Shown one piece after another: positions 53,996 through 61,630 of a DNA stretch of 64,000 bases (positions are counted from its first letter, which is position 1; the number at the start of each line of letters is the position of its first letter). The notes beneath the pieces were generated by a model. The model made no database searches. It was not told the origin of the DNA and worked only from the letters and a program-made list of their open reading frames with translations. A program made the position numbers and the translations under genes. The DNA is taken from contig CAZVFU010000003.1 of NCBI GenBank assembly GCA_964626595.1, forward strand, positions 10,536 to 74,535, written 5' to 3'. This stretch comes from JAWLFI01 sp964626595. Lineage in GTDB: Bacteria > Bacteroidota > Bacteroidia > Chitinophagales > Saprospiraceae.

Positions 53996-55060
53996 TCAGG
54001 ATTTTGCTTCTGTTTTATATTTATCAGTTCGACCGAAATCAGCCATTGTTTTTCCCAGCCATTCTAAGGCTGTTCCATGTAACAATTGATTTTTCACTTG
54101 ATCCGAAAGCTTCATAGATTCGATAATTTTTCCTGGTACATGTTCACCTAAAGGAAAGGGATAGTCAGAACCGAGTGCAATCCGATCTGCTCCCACGAGG
54201 TCGATTAAGTAATGCAGCATTTTCTCGTCATGTACCAGTGAGTCCAGATAGAAATGTCCGAGGTAGTCTTTAGGCGCTTTATGATCGTTGACGGCACATA
54301 AATCGGGCCTGACATCGTATCCATGTTGAACCCGACTGACGGTGCCTGGAAACGACCCGCCTCCGTGTGCAAAAGCCACGCGCAGTTTGGGCAGACGCTC
54401 AAAAACGCCACCAAAGATCATGGAGCAAATAGCGCGACTGGTTTCCGCCGGCATACCGACTAACCACGGGAGCCAGTATTTTTGCATTTCATTCATACCC
54501 ATCATATCCCAGGGATGCACGAAAACAGCAGCACCCAATTCTTCAGCGCGCTGGAAAATGGGAAAAAGCTCTTCTGCATCCAAATTGTGTTCATTGACAT
54601 GGGTGCCAATCTCAACACCACTCAAACCTAATTCATTGATACACCGCTCTAGCTCCTTTATGGCTAAATCGGGCTCTTGCATCGGCAAGGTCCCTAGTCC
54701 GGCAAAACGATCGGGATAGTCTCGAACTACCTCTGCAATATGGTCATTAAAATATCTTGAGGTATCATAGGCGTGCTTTCCTTCAGCCCAGTAATGAAAT
54801 AAGACTGGAATCGGCGACAGGACTTGCACATGCACATCGGTTTCCTTGAGATCCCGGATTCGAGCTTCTGGAGCCCAGCAATTATCCTGTACTTCCCGAA
54901 AAAACTCATCGTCGATCATCATATTTGCACAACACGGCTTGTGATGTTCGAGATAAATAAAGCCGCCATAACCAAAGTTGTCCGCCCATTTTGGAATATG
55001 TTTGGGCATGATATGGGTATGGATATCTATTTTAAAAGAAGAGGTATCGTTGATCTTCAT
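53996..55060 (-). CDS. 2-amino-3-carboxymuconate-6-semialdehyde decarboxylase (ACMSD)
   Basis: I take ATG 55060 (MKINDTSSFKIDIHTHI), 354 residues; the frame is open 67 residues further but lies over the dehydrogenase gene. The amidohydrolase metal site begins DIHTHIMPKH (HxH); AFAHGGGSFPGT, QHGYDVRPDLC and ALGSDYPFPLGE complete it. It decarboxylates the ring-opened product of 3-hydroxyanthranilate, steering flux away from quinolinate and NAD toward 2-aminomuconate semialdehyde. Two bases separate it from the neighbours on each side. Confidence 0.93.
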   Translation of the reverse strand: MKINDTSSFKIDIHTHIMPKHIPKWADNFGYGGFIYLEHHKPCCANMMIDDEFFREVQDNCWAPEARIRDLKETDVHVQVLSPIPVLFHYWAEGKHAYDTSRYFNDHIAEVVRDYPDRFAGLGTLPMQEPDLAIKELERCINELGLSGVEIGTHVNEHNLDAEELFPIFQRAEELGAAVFVHPWDMMGMNEMQKYWLPWLVGMPAETSRAICSMIFGGVFERLPKLRVAFAHGGGSFPGTVSRVQHGYDVRPDLCAVNDHKAPKDYLGHFYLDSLVHDEKMLHYLIDLVGADRIALGSDYPFPLGEHVPGKIIESMKLSDQVKNQLLHGTALEWLGKTMADFGRTDKYKTEAKS

Positions 55061-55062
55061 AG

Positions 55063-56505
55063 CTATTCGTATTTTATGCAGATATTTTTCGGTTCTGTAA
55101 AAAAGTGGAGGGCATGATAGCCGCCTTCTCTCCCTACACCGCTTTGCTTGGTGCCCCCAAATGGCGTTCTCAAATCGCGATGGAGCCAGGTATTGACCCA
55201 CACTATGCCCGCTTCTATGCGTTCCGCCATGCGGTGAGCCCGGCTCAGATTTTCGGTCCAAATGGTAGCTGATAAGCCATATACAGTACTATTGGCAAGT
55301 TCCAGCGCCTCTTGCTCTGTCGAAAAGGGTTGTAGGGTAACGATCGGACCAAAAATCTCTTCTTGATTAGTTCGACAGGTCTGAGGTAAGCCTTCGATAA
55401 CGGTTGGGGCAATGAAATAACCCTCCTTGCACCGGCCCGATCCTTCGATGGTATGTCCACCCGATAGAATGGATCCGCCTTCTTCAAGGGCTAAATCAAT
55501 ATAGGATTGTATTTTTTGATAGTGGGCCTCTGAAACGATAGCCCCCATAAATGTATCCGTATTCTGGGGGTCACCGACCTTTATTTTCTTGACCTTTTCT
55601 ATGAAGTCTTTCTTGAATTGATCGTATATAACATCCTGAATGAGAATCCGGGAGCCGCACAGGCATATCTCTCCCTGATTAGCGAAGCTGGAGCGTACCG
55701 TCGTTTCCAACATGGACTCATAGGGTCCATCAGCGAAAATGATATTCGGGTTTTTGCCACCGAGCTCAAGGGATAATTTCTTGAAGGCCGGAGCAGCTGT
55801 GGCCGCAATTTTTTTCCCGGTAGCAGTCCCGCCAGTAAATGAAATAGCCTGGATTTTGGGATGCTCGACCAGGGCTTGCCCGACTTCATGACCATATCCC
55901 TGTACAATATTTAATACGCCCGGGGGAAGTCCAGCCGCCTGACAGACCTCGCCCAGCATCCAGGCAGTGTAAGGGGTAACCTCAGAGGGCTTAGCAACAA
56001 CAGTATTTCCGGATGCGAGGGCTGGTGCTATTTTCCAGCTCAGCAAATAGATGGGTAAATTCCAGGGCGAAATACATGCGACGGCTCCCAGGGGTTTTCG
56101 ATGTGTGTAGTTTATGGTTCCGGGTAGGGCATGGGCCTCCGATTGTTCTCCGATAATGAGTTGAGCAAAAAATTTAAAGTTGTTCACTGCACGCGGAATA
56201 TCGATCTCTCGGGCCAATTGAACAGCCTTTCCGCTATCCTTTGATTCCGCTTGGATAAACTCCTCCATCCGTTTGTCGATTTCTCGGGCTATCGCATGCA
56301 AGTATTCGCTGCGATCGCCAGGCGATAAAATAGACCAATCGGTAAAGGCACTTTCTGCAGCCTGAATAGCTTTATTGACATCGTCGGCTGTACCTCTGGC
56401 CAATTCGGCATAGGGCTTTCCCGTCGCGGGTTCAATGACGGGAATGTACGCCTCTTGAGCAGGAGGTATAAATGCTCCATCGATAAAGTGCAACAACTTT
56501 GTCAT
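55063..56505 (-). CDS. 2-aminomuconic 6-semialdehyde dehydrogenase (aldehyde dehydrogenase family)
   Basis: The 480-residue NAD-dependent aldehyde dehydrogenase has the coenzyme motif SFTGGTATGKKI, the catalytic Glu in LELGGKNPN and the catalytic Cys in NQGEICLCGSR. The pattern FANQGEICLCGSR is typical of the 2-hydroxy/2-aminomuconic semialdehyde dehydrogenase branch. Position between TDO and ACMSD supports the substrate. It overlaps TDO by four bases (ATGA). Confidence 0.92.
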   Translation of the reverse strand: MTKLLHFIDGAFIPPAQEAYIPVIEPATGKPYAELARGTADDVNKAIQAAESAFTDWSILSPGDRSEYLHAIAREIDKRMEEFIQAESKDSGKAVQLAREIDIPRAVNNFKFFAQLIIGEQSEAHALPGTINYTHRKPLGAVACISPWNLPIYLLSWKIAPALASGNTVVAKPSEVTPYTAWMLGEVCQAAGLPPGVLNIVQGYGHEVGQALVEHPKIQAISFTGGTATGKKIAATAAPAFKKLSLELGGKNPNIIFADGPYESMLETTVRSSFANQGEICLCGSRILIQDVIYDQFKKDFIEKVKKIKVGDPQNTDTFMGAIVSEAHYQKIQSYIDLALEEGGSILSGGHTIEGSGRCKEGYFIAPTVIEGLPQTCRTNQEEIFGPIVTLQPFSTEQEALELANSTVYGLSATIWTENLSRAHRMAERIEAGIVWVNTWLHRDLRTPFGGTKQSGVGREGGYHALHFFTEPKNICIKYE

Positions 56506-57608
56506 ACGTCTGCTTTATTATCGGTAAAATAAAAACCCAGCTGTTTTTTCAATTTTGAAGGCATCTTAGGCAGATGAGAACGAGGGATCAATAAGGTGGA
56601 AATGCGGTGCAAGTCTCCATAGATTTGATGCTGGTCGGCCGTTTTTTTCAAATAATCGTGCCCGGACGATCCACCGGTCCCCGTTTTGCGCCCCAGCATG
56701 CGAAGAACCATTTGAGCATGTCGGTATCTCCAGTTGATAAACATTTCATCAATATCCATCAATCGCTTGAGCAACATTTGCGGCATGTGCAATATGGGCT
56801 CTTCATTGTACAGTCGAATCATTAATGCAGCTAAGGTGGCTTTGTAAGAAAGGGTCCACTCGCCCTTTTCTTGCATTTTTTTGTGGATCTCAGGGTCGAG
56901 AATGTGCTCAAAATACTCCTGAGTCTTTTGAATCATACGTACCCGGTTTTCTCTGGACTCTTCCTCCAGATAGTCGCTTTCTTCGATTTCTTTCAACTCT
57001 TTCTCATGCATGGCCTGAACGGCATCCTTAAACTGAGAAACAAAATCGAAGTCCTCAAACTGAAGAAAGGGGGTTCGCTCAAGCCATTTCTCGAGATGAT
57101 GGAGCAGTGTCCCTTCCTCTTTTATTTGGTGCAGCTCCTTTTTACTCTTCTCATCAAATACGACTTCATAATGCTTATCATTATACTTTATCCGTTGTTC
57201 GTCCGGAAGCCCCATCAGAATCTCCACCTTCCGGAACTGATGACTCTGAAAGCCGGAGGCGGGGAATAAATAGGATCTAAAATCGAGAAAGTCCAGAGGA
57301 GTCATGGTTTCCAGGACTTCTATTTGTTGAATGAGTAAAGATTGTATTTCTACTACCCGACTTAACCTTTCCACGGCTTTGAAAATGCTTCTTTCGTCTA
57401 CGACCTTGTCTTTAAAGGCGTCCCGGACAGCCGTGAGTTCGTGGAGAACTTGCTTAAACCAAAGCTCATAGGCCTGGTGTACAATGATAAAAAGCATCTC
57501 ATCATGAGCAGGAGTACCCAACTCTTCAGATCTCAATTTTTGTGCGTCGAGGACTTTATCCAGTTGAAGGTAGTCTTTATAATGCACGGAAGAATACTTT
57601 CGATCCAT
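56502..57608 (-). CDS. kynA: Tryptophan 2,3-dioxygenase, long eukaryote-like form
   Basis: I take ATG 57608 (MDRKYSSVHYKDYLQLDKVL), 368 residues; the frame extends 48 residues through the leader. HQAYELWFKQ, DFRSYLFPASGFQS, WRYRHAQMV (heme-ligand histidine) and GTGGSSGHDYL with LIPRSHLPKM follow the animal TDO almost motif for motif, and the length is closer to animal TDO (about 400) than to the 280-residue proteobacterial enzyme. It opens the tryptophan indole ring to N-formylkynurenine. It is the first gene of the operon. A kynurenine formamidase and a 3-hydroxyanthranilate dioxygenase are not in the window. Confidence 0.94.
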   Translation of the reverse strand: MDRKYSSVHYKDYLQLDKVLDAQKLRSEELGTPAHDEMLFIIVHQAYELWFKQVLHELTAVRDAFKDKVVDERSIFKAVERLSRVVEIQSLLIQQIEVLETMTPLDFLDFRSYLFPASGFQSHQFRKVEILMGLPDEQRIKYNDKHYEVVFDEKSKKELHQIKEEGTLLHHLEKWLERTPFLQFEDFDFVSQFKDAVQAMHEKELKEIEESDYLEEESRENRVRMIQKTQEYFEHILDPEIHKKMQEKGEWTLSYKATLAALMIRLYNEEPILHMPQMLLKRLMDIDEMFINWRYRHAQMVLRMLGRKTGTGGSSGHDYLKKTADQHQIYGDLHRISTLLIPRSHLPKMPSKLKKQLGFYFTDNKADV

Positions 57609-57664
57609 TGTAGTTGGGTTTTGAGTTTGGATTTGAAAGTACAAAAAAATTAAGGAAGGAGGAA

Positions 57665-57737
57665 GAAAAAAAGAGGCCGACTCAATTTGGAAAGTGGAAA
57701 ACGCTGTATTGAGAATCAACAATTTGGATCGGCCTCT
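57665..57737 (-). promoter_or_regulatory. Candidate transcription attenuator in the kynurenine operon leader
   Basis: On the minus strand, AGAGGCCGA and later CTCAAT pair with the continuous arm ATTGAGTCGGCCTCT, giving a 15-bp compound stem with a 15-base bulge and a 21-base loop, directly followed by TTTTTTT. The T-tract ends about 57 bases before the TDO start codon. This is the form of an intrinsic terminator placed in a 5' leader. The upstream gene is divergent, so it does not end any known minus-strand gene. Confidence 0.6.
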
Positions 57738-57857
57738 GAAATAAATGTACATTCTTTTAGAGTAGAAACGAAACTTACATCCCCAATCGCCCCTATTTTT
57801 CTACAACTCCATGCCTCTAGCATACGAAAAAGGTACGGACTACTGTATATTCGCATT

Positions 57858-58925
57858 ATGAAAGAAGCCTATGCGAGATTGGAATGGTTGCTCGAGGACC
57901 GAAATCGGATTTGGCTCCATGTGCTGTTTTGGATATTTATCTACCTTGACGAGCTATTGGGCATATTGGGCATCACCCATCAGGTTGACACATCCATTAT
58001 TTTAGTCCTTTCCCTGTTTCTCATGGATGCCATGACGGTTTACTTTAATCTGTATTTATTAATTAGTACCTATCTGATTCGAGGAAAAATATGGATGTAT
58101 CTTGCCTTTACTGCAATTACGCTCTTTCTCAACATCGAATTTAGCTTTTTACTCAGGTATAGTTTCTTCGAAAATGATTTGGGATCGCTCCCTGACAATT
58201 CTGCAGTGAGTCAACTCATTTCGGATTTTGCCTACACCACCTTTATGTTAGGCACGGCCATCGGAGCGCATATGTTGATCCGAAATGTGAGAAATCAAAA
58301 GCGCATTCGGATTTTAGAAACTGAAAAACTAAGTACTGAACTGAAATTTTTAAAAAACCAGATCAACCCGCATTTTCTCTTCAATTCTTTAAATAATATT
58401 TATGTACTTACGCGAAAACGTCCTCAAGAAGCCAGCGAAACGGTTTTACTGCTCTCCGATCTCCTGCGATATCAGCTTTACGACTGTGCTCAAGATAAGG
58501 TGCTTCTAAAGAATGAATTAGAGTATGTGAAAAACTACCTGAAATTAGAGCGATTGCGAAGATCCGGGGCTGTTATCGAGTTCGACTATTCGGGTAAAAA
58601 GCCAGATCTTACGGAGATCGCCCCCTTTATTTTTATTCCCTTTGTAGAAAATGCAGTCAAGCACGGTAGTGTTGTAAAAGATCGGGTGTTTATTGATATC
58701 GAATTTGAGCTAAATGAAGAGGGTCAACTTTTCTTTAGACTGGAAAATAGCCTGTCCAATACACAAAAGAAACCGACACATCCATCTCATAAAAAACAGG
58801 GCGGTATCGGATTGGCCAATGTGAAAAGAAGATTGGAACTCATTTATCCTCAGCGTCATCAATTACAGATGACTCAAATAAATGAATCGTATATTGTAGA
58901 ACTTTCCATAAAACTAAAAACATGA
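57858..58925 (+). CDS. LytS-type sensor histidine kinase
   Basis: I take ATG 57858 (MKEAYARLEWLLEDR), 355 residues; the open frame from 57687 passes through the attenuator and is unlikely to be translated. Four membrane helices lie in residues 20-150. The kinase core has the His box NQINPHFLFNSLNNI, a dimerisation helix, the N-box FIPFVENAVKHG and GGIGLANVKRRL. It phosphorylates its own His and passes the phosphate to the overlapping regulator. It is divergent from the tryptophan operon, and no other target is adjacent. Confidence 0.93.
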   Translation: MKEAYARLEWLLEDRNRIWLHVLFWIFIYLDELLGILGITHQVDTSIILVLSLFLMDAMTVYFNLYLLISTYLIRGKIWMYLAFTAITLFLNIEFSFLLRYSFFENDLGSLPDNSAVSQLISDFAYTTFMLGTAIGAHMLIRNVRNQKRIRILETEKLSTELKFLKNQINPHFLFNSLNNIYVLTRKRPQEASETVLLLSDLLRYQLYDCAQDKVLLKNELEYVKNYLKLERLRRSGAVIEFDYSGKKPDLTEIAPFIFIPFVENAVKHGSVVKDRVFIDIEFELNEEGQLFFRLENSLSNTQKKPTHPSHKKQGGIGLANVKRRLELIYPQRHQLQMTQINESYIVELSIKLKT

Positions 58926-59641
58926 TTAAAACGGTTATTGTCGATGATGAGCCTTTAGCTCGCGAAGGCTTAGAACTTCATATTCAAGAAGTATCAGACT
59001 TAGAACTTCAGGAACAGTTTGGACACCCTACCGATGCCATAGCGTACTTGGAAAAAAATGACACGGATTTACTTTTTCTCGATGTGGAGATGCCGGATAT
59101 GTCAGGGATCGATTTGCTAAAGGCTCTGCAGTCCCCTCCGATGACTGTTTTGACCACGGCTTACACGGACTATGCTCTGGAGGGTTTTGATCTCGGCGTT
59201 ATTGACTATTTAGTAAAACCCATTCGCTTAGAACGGTTCATTTCAGCTGTGAATAAGGCTCGGGAATATCTTCGTTTGCGCGAATTGTCAGATCAAACCG
59301 AACAGATGCCTGATCAGGATCACATCTTCTTGAAAGCCGATCGCAAATTTGTCAAAGTATTTTTAAATGATATTCAGTATATCCAGGGGATGAAGGACTA
59401 TGTGATGGTTTACACATCGGAAAGCCGCGTGATTACGGCAATGAATATGAAAACGATCAACAGCCAGTTGGACAGCTCGCGCTTTGTCCGTGTCAGTAAA
59501 TCCTACATTATCAATGTTTCTAAAATAGTCGAGGTAAAGAACAACTCTGTTATGATTGAAGATGTAGAAATTCCTATCGGCAAAAAGTATAAAGAACACT
59601 TTCTGGACAACTTTATAAAAAACAGGCTACTTCAGCGATAG
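58922..59641 (+). CDS. LytTR-family response regulator
   Basis: The 239-residue protein has an N-terminal receiver with DDEP, the phosphoacceptor Asp in LLFLDVEMPDMSG and the lysine in YLVKPI, and a C-terminal LytTR DNA-binding domain (FLKADRKFVKVFLNDI, RVSKSYIINVSKI). The ATG overlaps the kinase gene by four bases. LytTR proteins bind short direct repeats; candidate sites near the kynurenine operon were not resolved by eye. It converges with the endonuclease I gene. Confidence 0.94.
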   Translation: MIKTVIVDDEPLAREGLELHIQEVSDLELQEQFGHPTDAIAYLEKNDTDLLFLDVEMPDMSGIDLLKALQSPPMTVLTTAYTDYALEGFDLGVIDYLVKPIRLERFISAVNKAREYLRLRELSDQTEQMPDQDHIFLKADRKFVKVFLNDIQYIQGMKDYVMVYTSESRVITAMNMKTINSQLDSSRFVRVSKSYIINVSKIVEVKNNSVMIEDVEIPIGKKYKEHFLDNFIKNRLLQR

Positions 59642-59650
59642 AAATAAGGA

Positions 59651-60727
59651 TTAAAGCTTCACAAATCTGTGGGCCTGTGATCCGAAATGCCCTTCTTGGG
59701 ATTGAAATTTTATGAAGTACACTCCCGGTGGCAGGTCACTGATGTCCACTTCTGTTTTGCTTTGTAGCGTTGACCGTTCATCTATTAATCTGCCATAGCT
59801 GGAGTAAATCGAAAAAGAAATTTCTGGCCGGTTCCAGTTTAAAAGGTGGATCATAAGACGCTGCCTGGCCACGGTGGGATAAATCTTAACTTCCGCTTTC
59901 GCGATAGAGGCTACGCTAGATATGACGGGATCGCACTCGTCAAAGTCACTACAATACATCCGATAGGCCAGTGTACAGTCCAAAACAAATGGGTTGGGTT
60001 TATCCTCTTGATATTGTGCCACCTTATAGGTGCGTTCCCACTCCCTTTCATCCACAGGATCCTCCAGGTGCCATTCACATAGCGCCTCGCGTTGAATATC
60101 AAAAAAGTTCGGATCCTCACTCACGGCTTCCGCCCTGTAGACGGTATAGAAGTACATCATTCCCCTTGCGATATCTCCTTTTACCTCATCGCGAGGTTCG
60201 AACATCTCTGGTCCGAGCTTACTATATAATTCATCCTCAGCCGGAGGCGAAGTAAATTCAAGGTCTCGGTAATACCATCGACTGATATCCGAGGACCGCA
60301 AATTAGAAAAAGGGAAATTAGCTCGATCCGCATTTACTGAAACTTTTGCCGGCCGGAGATGGTGCATATCCCGCTCTCCCAAATTATTTCGGGAACCTTT
60401 CGATCGGGGCCAGGTGTGTTCCGAGTTGATGCCATCCGCAGCGCCATCTTTGAAAATGGCTTGCCTGGGATTCTCATCAGGCGGTAAATACACTGCGTGC
60501 TCGGTATATATTCCTCGAACAGAATCATCTCGCGCCTCGATAACCTTATAAAGCGTATCCCGCGCCTCTCCATACTCCATCAGCTCCGTGGGTCTATAGG
60601 TTTGTCGCACCGCCAGCTCCAGTTCGAACCCCTCTAAATCCGGGTACACAGCTTGATGTCCCTGCGCCATGAGCAACGGCCCTAAAAATCCCAGAATTAC
60701 CAATATCGACACCCATCGCTGAATCAT
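59651..60727 (-). CDS. Secreted endonuclease I-family nuclease with T9SS sorting domain
   Basis: The 358-residue protein has a signal peptide (ending LLMAQG), an endonuclease I (beta-beta-alpha metal) core with GINSEHTWPRSKG and ERDMHHLRPAK, and a C-terminal domain (YPTVARQRLMIHL to the final QAHRFVKL) with the GRLIDE...LPPGVYFIKF pattern of type A T9SS substrates. It degrades extracellular DNA after export through the type IX system, consistent with PorP/SprF in this window. Four cysteines (LCEWH, VLDCTL, MYCSDFDEC) could form disulfides. Confidence 0.92.
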   Translation of the reverse strand: MIQRWVSILVILGFLGPLLMAQGHQAVYPDLEGFELELAVRQTYRPTELMEYGEARDTLYKVIEARDDSVRGIYTEHAVYLPPDENPRQAIFKDGAADGINSEHTWPRSKGSRNNLGERDMHHLRPAKVSVNADRANFPFSNLRSSDISRWYYRDLEFTSPPAEDELYSKLGPEMFEPRDEVKGDIARGMMYFYTVYRAEAVSEDPNFFDIQREALCEWHLEDPVDEREWERTYKVAQYQEDKPNPFVLDCTLAYRMYCSDFDECDPVISSVASIAKAEVKIYPTVARQRLMIHLLNWNRPEISFSIYSSYGRLIDERSTLQSKTEVDISDLPPGVYFIKFQSQEGHFGSQAHRFVKL

Positions 60728-60839
60728 ATACTCACAATTTTCAAATTCAAAGATACAATATTGATTTGTAGATGAAAATCCTTTACGTTAAATGGAAACA
60801 TACTTTTTCAGATTTGACAACTCGTTCAACGATTGTTTT

Positions 60840-60974
60840 GGGCGTGCCCCCCGAGGTTCCGCCTGGCGGCGGATCTCGAGGGTCGGGCTATGCAGGGGTT
60901 CCGTCCTCGAGCACGCCTGCGGCGTTACTCGGGACCGCTCGCCATGCTTCGCGCCCTTTCTATCCCTCACGCGG
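60840..60974 (+). repeat. GC-rich hairpin element, copy F
   Basis: It starts GGGCGTGCCCC and ends CTATCCCTCACGCGG. The first hairpin pairs TCCGCC with GGCGGA and GAG with CTC (imperfect), then the core GGGTCGGGCTATGCAGGGG follows. ACGCC/GGCGT (60913-60925) is the counterpart of ATCGCC/GGCGAT in copy E. It lies in the 395-base gap between the endonuclease I start (60727) and the DUF4112 gene end (61123). The rest of that gap, 60728-60839 and 60975-61122, is AT-rich and shows nothing else. Confidence 0.8.
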
Positions 60975-61122
60975 AATTTCAGGTGCCGCTGATTGAATCA
61001 CAAAAGGAAAAAATAATAAAGTGCAGAGCGAGATTCTACATTGAAATTAGCCTGGAAGTTAGTGAATTGCGTCTAAGGCCTAAATTCATTTTTTATTTTG
61101 AGCCTCAAGCTATCGATTGGGA

Positions 61123-61554
61123 CTAAAGACCTTCAAGGCTTTCAGACTTGCTAGATGTTATCAAGTTTTTGTCCTTGTTTACTGATTGCGCCTGGAGCTC
61201 CTTGACGACTGTTTTATAATTGTAAATATGGACTTCGTATCCGATATCGATAATATCACCAATTAAGGGAAGTAAACCTATCAGGTAATCCAAAATAATA
61301 CGTCCGATCAAAATTAAATGGACTCGAAGGGGGAGTTGGAATGTTCTAGCATTCCATACCCAATAAATAGCGCCCAAAAAGGAGAGGGTATCTCCGACAC
61401 CGGGCAATAACCCCAAAATACCATCAAGCCCCCATCGGCGGTTTTTAAGGAAAGGAATCCGAAAGGCAGAATCCATGATGCGACTGAATTTGTATAAGCG
61501 GTTCAATCTTTTTTGTTCGGACTTGCTAAGAAATAATAATTCGACTTTTTCCAT
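61123..61554 (-). CDS. DUF4112 family membrane protein
   Basis: The 143-residue protein contains the DUF4112 pattern: a leading MDSAFRIPFLKNRRWGLDGI, the glycine-rich helix ILGLLPGVGDTLSF, and the second IGLLPLIGDIIDIGYEVHIYN. The repeated LLPxxGD motifs sit in membrane helices. Function unknown. Its first bases overlap the open frame that precedes the S46 peptidase on the other strand, but the real S46 start lies 77 bases downstream, so the genes are divergent without overlap. Confidence 0.87.
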   Translation of the reverse strand: MEKVELLFLSKSEQKRLNRLYKFSRIMDSAFRIPFLKNRRWGLDGILGLLPGVGDTLSFLGAIYWVWNARTFQLPLRVHLILIGRIILDYLIGLLPLIGDIIDIGYEVHIYNYKTVVKELQAQSVNKDKNLITSSKSESLEGL

Positions 61555-61630
61555 CGATCTGGAGCCTTATTTGTGTTATAGAACGAAAAAATTACTACTT
61601 TCAAGGTGCAAAGCAAAAATATATATTCCT

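Noticed and set aside
55061..55261. N-terminal extension of ACMSD
   Set aside because: It lies over the dehydrogenase gene and precedes the family's normal N-terminus.
57687..57857. N-terminal extension of the LytS-type kinase
   Set aside because: It crosses the leader hairpin and has no membrane or domain pattern; the kinase fits a start at 57858.
60772..61126. Overlapping ORFs through repeat copy F
   Set aside because: Three frames are open on the same DNA; none has a signal or family pattern.
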